From NCBI GenBank assembly GCA_017849335.1, contig JAFIHP010000314.1, forward strand, positions 1 through 18,584: 18,584 nt of DNA. The letters run 5' to 3'. Every line of letters starts with the position of its first letter. Positions within the stretch are counted from its first letter, which is position 1. The DNA is from Actinomycetales bacterium (lineage in GTDB: Bacteria > Actinomycetota > Actinomycetes > S36-B12). The notes beneath the pieces were generated by a model that was given only the letters and a program-made list of their open reading frames with translations, was not told where the DNA came from and searched no databases. Below, piece by piece: positions 14,749 through 18,584 of this stretch. Both the position numbers and the translations under genes were made by a program.

Positions 14749-15698
14749 TGCGCGCCACCGCTCGCGGAGGGTGGGTGGCGGCGGTGGTCGTCGCCGTTGC
14801 TGCCGCTCTCGGGCTTCCCGCGGCCCCCGCCCAGGCGGCCGGCGGCGCCGGTGACGTGTCGGCCGCCGCCGCGTTCCGGCTCGACGTTCGGTCGGCCCGC
14901 GTGGAGGGCCGATCCGTCGCGTATGCGCAGGCCGGCCCGGCGCGTGGGGTGCCGCTGCTGCTCCTCAACGGGACCGGCTCGCCGATGTCGCAGTGGGACC
15001 CGGCGTTCCTCGCGGCGCTGTCGAGCCAGCGTCGTGTCGTCGTCTACGACTACCCGGGCCTGGGCGGCTCGACGGCGCTCCCCGGTCGCCTGACGTTCGA
15101 CCGGCTCGCGGACGACGCTTCGGGCCTGCTCGACGCGATCGGGGAGCCGCGGGCGGACGTGCTCGGCTGGTCGATGGGCGGGTTCGTGGCCCAACGGCTG
15201 GCCGTGCGCCACCCCGACCGCGTGCGTGCGCTCGTCCTGGCCGGCACCAACCCAGGTGGTCCGCGGGCCGTGCTCGGGCCGACCTGGGTGCAGGACGAGG
15301 ACTCCGACCCCGACGCCGGCCTGACCGACTACGTGCGGACGAACTACCCGGCCGGCCACCGGGCGGCCGGATGGGCGTTCGTCCGCCGCGTCAACGCCGC
15401 GATCGACGCGGGCCGGTACCCGCCGGACACGGTGCCGCAGCGCACCTACGACGCGATGGTCGCGGCCGAGGACCCGTGGCTGCGCTCGTCGCGCAACCTG
15501 CGGCAGCTCGGCGCGCTCGCGGTGCCCACGCTCGTCGTGACGGGCGCGAAGGACGTCGTCACGCCGCCAGCGAACTCCCGCCTGATCGCCGCGACGATCC
15601 CGGGGGCGCGGCTGGTGCTCGCGCCCGACGCGGGTCACTCGTTCCTGTTCCAGCGGCCGTCCGCGACGGCCCGCCTGGTCGACGCGTTCCTGCCCTGA
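14748..15698 (+). CDS. Secreted alpha/beta hydrolase
   Basis: A 316-residue alpha/beta hydrolase fold protein with a signal peptide. The first residues are basic (MRATARGG), a hydrophobic stretch runs to about 25, and a likely signal peptidase I site is APAQA-AGG near residue 32. The catalytic triad is complete: S142 in GWSMGG (nucleophile elbow), D269 in TGAKDVVTP and H297 in DAGHSF. The oxyanion region is LLNGTGSPMSQWD, and YDYPGLGGS is the usual downstream turn. It acts outside the membrane, so candidate substrates are ester groups on wall polymers or unrelated esters; which is not visible. Its ATG overlaps the previous stop by one base (TGATG), so it is translationally coupled to the wall-glycan operon. 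It ends four bases from the convergent LCP gene. Confidence 0.88.
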   Translation: MRATARGGWVAAVVVAVAAALGLPAAPAQAAGGAGDVSAAAAFRLDVRSARVEGRSVAYAQAGPARGVPLLLLNGTGSPMSQWDPAFLAALSSQRRVVVYDYPGLGGSTALPGRLTFDRLADDASGLLDAIGEPRADVLGWSMGGFVAQRLAVRHPDRVRALVLAGTNPGGPRAVLGPTWVQDEDSDPDAGLTDYVRTNYPAGHRAAGWAFVRRVNAAIDAGRYPPDTVPQRTYDAMVAAEDPWLRSSRNLRQLGALAVPTLVVTGAKDVVTPPANSRLIAATIPGARLVLAPDAGHSFLFQRPSATARLVDAFLP

Positions 15699-15707
15699 CG
15701 GGTCAGG
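15694..15707. other. Palindrome spanning both stop codons of convergent genes
   Basis: CCTGAC-GG-GTCAGG is a perfect inverted repeat. It contains the TGA of the hydrolase gene on the plus strand and the TGA of the LCP gene on the minus strand. As RNA it would give a five-pair stem with a CGGG loop on either transcript. It may serve as a weak bidirectional terminator; there is no U tract. Confidence 0.4.
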
Positions 15708-17133
15708 AGGCGCAGTAGTTCTCGTCGCCGGTGTTGACGTTGGCGGTCGCGTCCTTGGCCAGGTCGGAGATCTCGACCTGCTGCACGCCGGTGAAGTCGG
15801 TGCCGACGATCAGGTTCAGGGTCTGGCCCTGCTTCTTGACCTTGTCCATCACGTCGGTGTTGGCCGCGTACGCCAGCGTCTTGGCGGACTGGTCCCACTT
15901 CGGGTCGTACTGGACGGTCGTCGTCGTGTAGTCCTGGGTCGGGGCGTTGCCGACCTCCTCGACGATGAACCCCTCCTTGCGCAGCGCCTTGGCGGCCTTC
16001 TTCGCGGCGCCCTTGGTCGTGGTGCCGTTGAGCACGTTGACGTGGATGACGTCCGGCGCGGTCTTGAGCACCGGTGCCGTCCCGCCGCCCGAGGTGGCCG
16101 GCCACGGCGTGTCGTCCTTCATCGCCTGCCAGATCGGGGCGGCCTTCTTCGTGTTCTCGCTCACGGTCGCGCCGTCGCCGTTGGAGACCCAGGGCAGCGT
16201 CGTGAACGTGACGGCCGACGGCTTGAGGTCCTTCAGGCTGAGCGCCAGGTCCTTGAGGTTGTCGATGTTCGCCAGCTGGGGGTCGGCGGTGAGGGACTGG
16301 GTGGCCGCGTCGAGCACGCCGAGGAGCGAGGCCGGGTTCAGCAGCGTGCCGCTGGACAGCACCTTGCGCATGAGCGAGGACAAGAACGCCTGCTGGCGGC
16401 GGATGCGCGAGGTGTCCGACCCGTCGGAGATGCCGTGGCGCACCCGGACGAACGCCAGCGCCTCCTCGCCCTTCACGACGTGCTTGCCGGCGGACAGGTC
16501 CAGGCCGCTGAGCTTGTCGTTCACGGGCTTGGCGAGGCAGATCTCGACGCCGCCGATCGCGTCGACGATCCGCTTGAAGCCGCCGAAGTCGACGAGCATG
16601 AAGTTGCTGATGTCGAGGCCGGACATCTGCTCGACCGCCTTGACCGTGCAGCCCGGGCCGCCGATCTCGATGGCCTGGTTGAACCGGGCCCGGTAGCCTC
16701 CGACCTTCTTGCCGTCCTGCTTGCACGTCGGCAGCGTGATCATCGTGTCGCGAGGGATGCTGACCGCGATGGCGGACTTCCGGTCGCCGGCCACGTGCAG
16801 GACGATGACGGTGTCGGAGCGCTGGGCGTCGCCGAACTTCGCCACGCTGCCGAAGCCCCCGTTGCCCTTGCCCGCACGCGTGTCCGAGCCCATCAGGACG
16901 ATGTTCAGCGGGTCGTACGTTCCGGTCTCCGAGTTGACCTCGGTCAGCGACTGGTTGCTCGCGGCGGGGCCGGCGTTCTCGCTGATGTCGACCGCCGTGA
17001 TGTTTCCCTGGAGGCGGCCCATCACCACGGTGACGCCGGCGCCGATGAGGGTCACGACCAGGACGAGGGCCGAGACGATCGTGAGCAGCACCCGTGGCAG
17101 CCGGCTGCGGCGCCGGACGCCGGTGGCACTCAT
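15703..17133 (-). CDS. LytR-CpsA-Psr (LCP) family wall-polymer ligase with LytR_C domain
   Basis: A 476-residue membrane-anchored protein. After a basic start (MSATGVRRRSRLPR) one membrane helix spans about 15-38, with the rest outside. The LCP domain (about 75-260) has its conserved charged residues: GSDTR (R86), RSDTVIVLHV (D107), SIPRD (R128-D129), and RVRHGISDGSDTSRIRRQQ with R230, R232 and R243. FNQAIEIGG and NFMLVDFGGFKRIVDAIGGV complete the fold. The C-terminal LytR_C domain starts near HVNVLNGTTTKGAAKKAA. Such proteins transfer phosphate-linked glycopolymer from its lipid carrier to peptidoglycan. I chose ATG 17133 because GAGGAG lies ten bases before it and the residues upstream in frame are unlike the family. 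Placement at the end of the glycopolymer locus fits ligation of this polymer. Confidence 0.93.
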   Translation of the reverse strand: MSATGVRRRSRLPRVLLTIVSALVLVVTLIGAGVTVVMGRLQGNITAVDISENAGPAASNQSLTEVNSETGTYDPLNIVLMGSDTRAGKGNGGFGSVAKFGDAQRSDTVIVLHVAGDRKSAIAVSIPRDTMITLPTCKQDGKKVGGYRARFNQAIEIGGPGCTVKAVEQMSGLDISNFMLVDFGGFKRIVDAIGGVEICLAKPVNDKLSGLDLSAGKHVVKGEEALAFVRVRHGISDGSDTSRIRRQQAFLSSLMRKVLSSGTLLNPASLLGVLDAATQSLTADPQLANIDNLKDLALSLKDLKPSAVTFTTLPWVSNGDGATVSENTKKAAPIWQAMKDDTPWPATSGGGTAPVLKTAPDVIHVNVLNGTTTKGAAKKAAKALRKEGFIVEEVGNAPTQDYTTTTVQYDPKWDQSAKTLAYAANTDVMDKVKKQGQTLNLIVGTDFTGVQQVEISDLAKDATANVNTGDENYCAS

Positions 17134-17143
17134 CTGCTGTCGT

Positions 17144-17149
17144 CTCCTC
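17144..17149 (-). promoter_or_regulatory. Ribosome binding site of the LCP gene
   Basis: GAGGAG on the minus strand, ten bases before ATG 17133. It supports this start over the longer in-frame ATG at 17226. Confidence 0.6.
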
Positions 17150-17313
17150 GTCGTCGTGCTCCGGCGGACGCTTCCCGGACGTCGTTCGTTCGCTCGTCGG
17201 TCGGCCGAGCGACACCTCGCCGCCAACAGGCATGGTAAGCGCTGGGTCCCGACCCATCCGAACCGACGCAGCGTGGCGGGGGAGCGTTCCCCGGCGTGGT
17301 GAGTGTGGTGAAT

Positions 17314-17343
17314 GTGACACGCGGGGCGGGCGGGAAGTAGAGA
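17314..17343 (+). promoter_or_regulatory. Possible promoter of the SpoIID-like gene
   Basis: GTGACA (17314-17319, five of six matches to TTGACA) is followed after 18 bases by TAGAGA (17338-17343). The -10 is weak. It would give a leader of roughly 65-70 bases before the GTG at 17418. The GTGGTGA direct repeats immediately upstream could be an activator site. Confidence 0.3.
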
Positions 17344-17404
17344 TACGGGTGGGAGTGTGGCACCGTGGATGCCTGTCCGCGGACCGCCGACTTCCCCGAC
17401 CGCC

Positions 17405-17408
17405 GGAG
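17405..17408 (+). promoter_or_regulatory. Ribosome binding site of the SpoIID-like gene
   Basis: GGAG nine bases before GTG 17418. No in-frame ATG or GTG exists between this point and 17364, so the site and the signal peptide together fix the start. Confidence 0.55.
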
Positions 17409-17417
17409 CGCCCGATC

Positions 17418-18584
17418 GTGACCGTCCTTCGCCGCGCCTGCGCCGCGCTCGTCGCGTGCGCCCTGCTGGCCGTGCCGGCCCAGGTCGCCCGCGCTGACGA
17501 CCCGCCCGCGCAGTTCACGCTCACCGGCGCCGGGTACGGCCACGGCGTCGGCATGTCGCAGTGGGGCGCCTACGGCATGGCGAAGGCGGGCTATGACGCC
17601 ACCGGCATCGTGACGCACTACTACACCGGCACCACCGTGAGCCCGGTCCAGGACGACATGGACATCCGGGTGAACCTGCTCTACAAGGTCGGGTCGGCGA
17701 AGCTGCGGACCGAGCCGCTGGAAGGCGGCGGCGGGGCGGTCGAGGTCACGGTCGGACCGAACGTCGTCCTCGGCGGCCCGGCCGACGAGTTCCGGTTCAC
17801 GGCCGGCGGGGGCCAGGTGCGCGCCGTCCGCATCACCGGCGGCCAGAGCACCGACCTCGGTACCGCGCCGACCGTCACCGTGCGCTGGGCCGGCACGCGG
17901 ACGCCCGGAGGCGCAGCGGGCGGAGCGACCGTGGCGAACGTGGTCAGCGCGGTCTCGCTGGACTCCTCGGGCCACCGCTTCCGCTACGGCTACCTGGACA
18001 TCGAGGCTGCCGGCGGCGGGAAGCTGAACGTCGTCAACTCGGTCCGGCTGCACGACGAGTACCTCTACGGCATCTCCGAGGTGTCCAGCTCCTGGCCGGA
18101 CGCCGCACAGCAGGCCCAGGTCCTCGCCGCCCGGACCTACGCCCTGGCCAAGCTCGCCGCCGGGGTCCGCTCCGCCTGCGACTGCCACGTGGACGACGGC
18201 GGCGGCCCGTACGCCGACCAGACGTTCACGGGCTGGTCGAAGGCCAGCGCGGCGCAGGGCGACCGCTGGGTCGCGAACGTCAATGCGACCGCCGCCTCGC
18301 CGACCACCGGGCTGGCGATCCTCTACAACGGGCAGCCCATCAAGGCCTTCTACAGCGCCTCGAGCGGTGGCTGGACGCAGTCGGTGGCGGACGTGTGGGG
18401 CGGGTCGCTGCCCTACGCCGTGGCCGTGCCCGACCCGTGGATGGCCGATCCGGCGAACCCGAACCGGTCGTGGACGGTGGTCGTCCCGCAGGCGCGCATG
18501 GCGTCGGCGTTCGGGGTGCCGGCCGTCGTCAAGGTCGCCGTGAGCCAGCGCTACGTGTCCGGCGCGGTCCAGGCCATCACCGCG
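17418..18584 (+). CDS. Secreted SpoIID/LytB-domain protein, 3'-truncated
   Basis: The frame opens at GTG 17418 and runs off the window end (389 residues visible). A signal peptide is clear: basic VTVLRRA, hydrophobic core, and a cleavage site VARA-DD near residue 25. AGYGHGVGMSQWGAYGMAKA (36-55) with HYYTGT is the GHGVGMSQ motif of SpoIID/LytB proteins. The domain core comes later: LHDEYLYGISEVSSSWPD followed by LAARTYALAKL (E221 is the candidate catalytic Glu), then GLAILYNGQPIKAFYSASSG and GWTQSVADVWGG. SpoIID is a lytic transglycosylase acting on denuded glycan strands; LytB is an amidase enhancer. Here a role in peptidoglycan remodelling outside the cell is inferred. The order is unusual because GHGVGMSQ precedes the core, whereas in classical SpoIID it follows it. 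A CDCH pair of Cys lies at 254-256. Confidence 0.87.
   Translation, partial: MTVLRRACAALVACALLAVPAQVARADDPPAQFTLTGAGYGHGVGMSQWGAYGMAKAGYDATGIVTHYYTGTTVSPVQDDMDIRVNLLYKVGSAKLRTEPLEGGGGAVEVTVGPNVVLGGPADEFRFTAGGGQVRAVRITGGQSTDLGTAPTVTVRWAGTRTPGGAAGGATVANVVSAVSLDSSGHRFRYGYLDIEAAGGGKLNVVNSVRLHDEYLYGISEVSSSWPDAAQQAQVLAARTYALAKLAAGVRSACDCHVDDGGGPYADQTFTGWSKASAAQGDRWVANVNATAASPTTGLAILYNGQPIKAFYSASSGGWTQSVADVWGGSLPYAVAVPDPWMADPANPNRSWTVVVPQARMASAFGVPAVVKVAVSQRYVSGAVQAITA

Larger units (their letters stand above)
17134..17417. other. Divergent intergenic region between the LCP and SpoIID-like genes
   Basis: A 284-base non-coding stretch that must hold both promoters. On the minus strand TACCAT (17237-17232) is a possible -10 for the LCP gene, without a clear -35. 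An inverted repeat CGCTCG (17191-17196) / CGAGCG (17206-17211) lies in the LCP leader. On the plus strand GTGGTGA occurs at 17296-17302 and again at 17305-17311, one helical turn apart, just before a candidate -35. No RNA gene or small ORF is convincing here. Confidence 0.6.

Noticed and set aside
17134..17226. Longer LCP start at ATG 17226
   Set aside because: The added residues are Arg/Ser-rich and unlike the family; ATG 17133 has a GAGGAG site and directly precedes the basic segment and membrane helix.

Overview
The window looks like chromosomal DNA of a very GC-rich actinobacterium. Third codon positions are almost all G or C, GTG starts are common, genes are packed with 4-bp overlaps, and two starts look leaderless. 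The gene families (TagG/TagH-type transporter, LytR-CpsA-Psr protein, SpoIID-like secreted protein, GT2/TagF-like fusion, CDP-alcohol phosphotransferases) suggest a Micrococcales lineage such as the Cellulomonas group. That taxonomic call is inference. No mobile element, tRNA, rRNA or CRISPR array was seen.

Layout. (1) 2-6458, plus strand: an operon of five genes. It holds a 5'-truncated GT2 glycosyltransferase, an ExoA-like GT2, a GT-B glycosyltransferase, a 933-residue GT2/TagF-like fusion, and a GT4 glycosyltransferase. (2) 6469-8423, minus strand: a CDP-glycerol glycerophosphotransferase-family protein and, overlapping it, a LicC-like nucleotidyltransferase. (3) 8472-10071, plus strand: the membrane permease of a TagGH/Wzm-Wzt type exporter and its ATPase-like partner. 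(4) 10111-15698, plus strand: a translationally coupled run of a sulfotransferase-like protein, two CDP-alcohol phosphotransferases, a GT2 glycosyltransferase and a secreted alpha/beta hydrolase. (5) 15703-17133, minus strand: an LCP ligase. (6) 17418-end, plus strand: a 3'-truncated secreted SpoIID/LytB-domain protein.

Together the genes read as a cell-wall glycopolymer (teichoic-acid-like) locus. Glycosyltransferases build and decorate a lipid-linked chain. The nucleotidyltransferase probably makes a CDP-activated alcohol. The glycerophosphotransferase-type and CDP-alcohol phosphotransferase enzymes install phospho-alcohol units. The ABC exporter moves the chain outward and the LCP protein links it to peptidoglycan. 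The sulfotransferase-like protein and the secreted hydrolase may modify it.

The most unusual feature is a set of apparent pseudoenzymes inside this machinery. The exporter's only local ATPase-like subunit (9247-10071) has lost the Walker A Lys-Ser/Thr, the Walker B Asp-Glu, the signature motif and the H-loop His, yet keeps the fold pattern and carries an eight-Asp tail. The TagF-like domain of the 933-residue fusion has Pro and Ser where the two catalytic His normally lie, while the separate TagF-like protein at 7155-8423 keeps both. One CDP-alcohol phosphotransferase has His in place of the fourth motif Asp, and the other carries an N-terminal domain that looks like a nucleotidyltransferase remnant.
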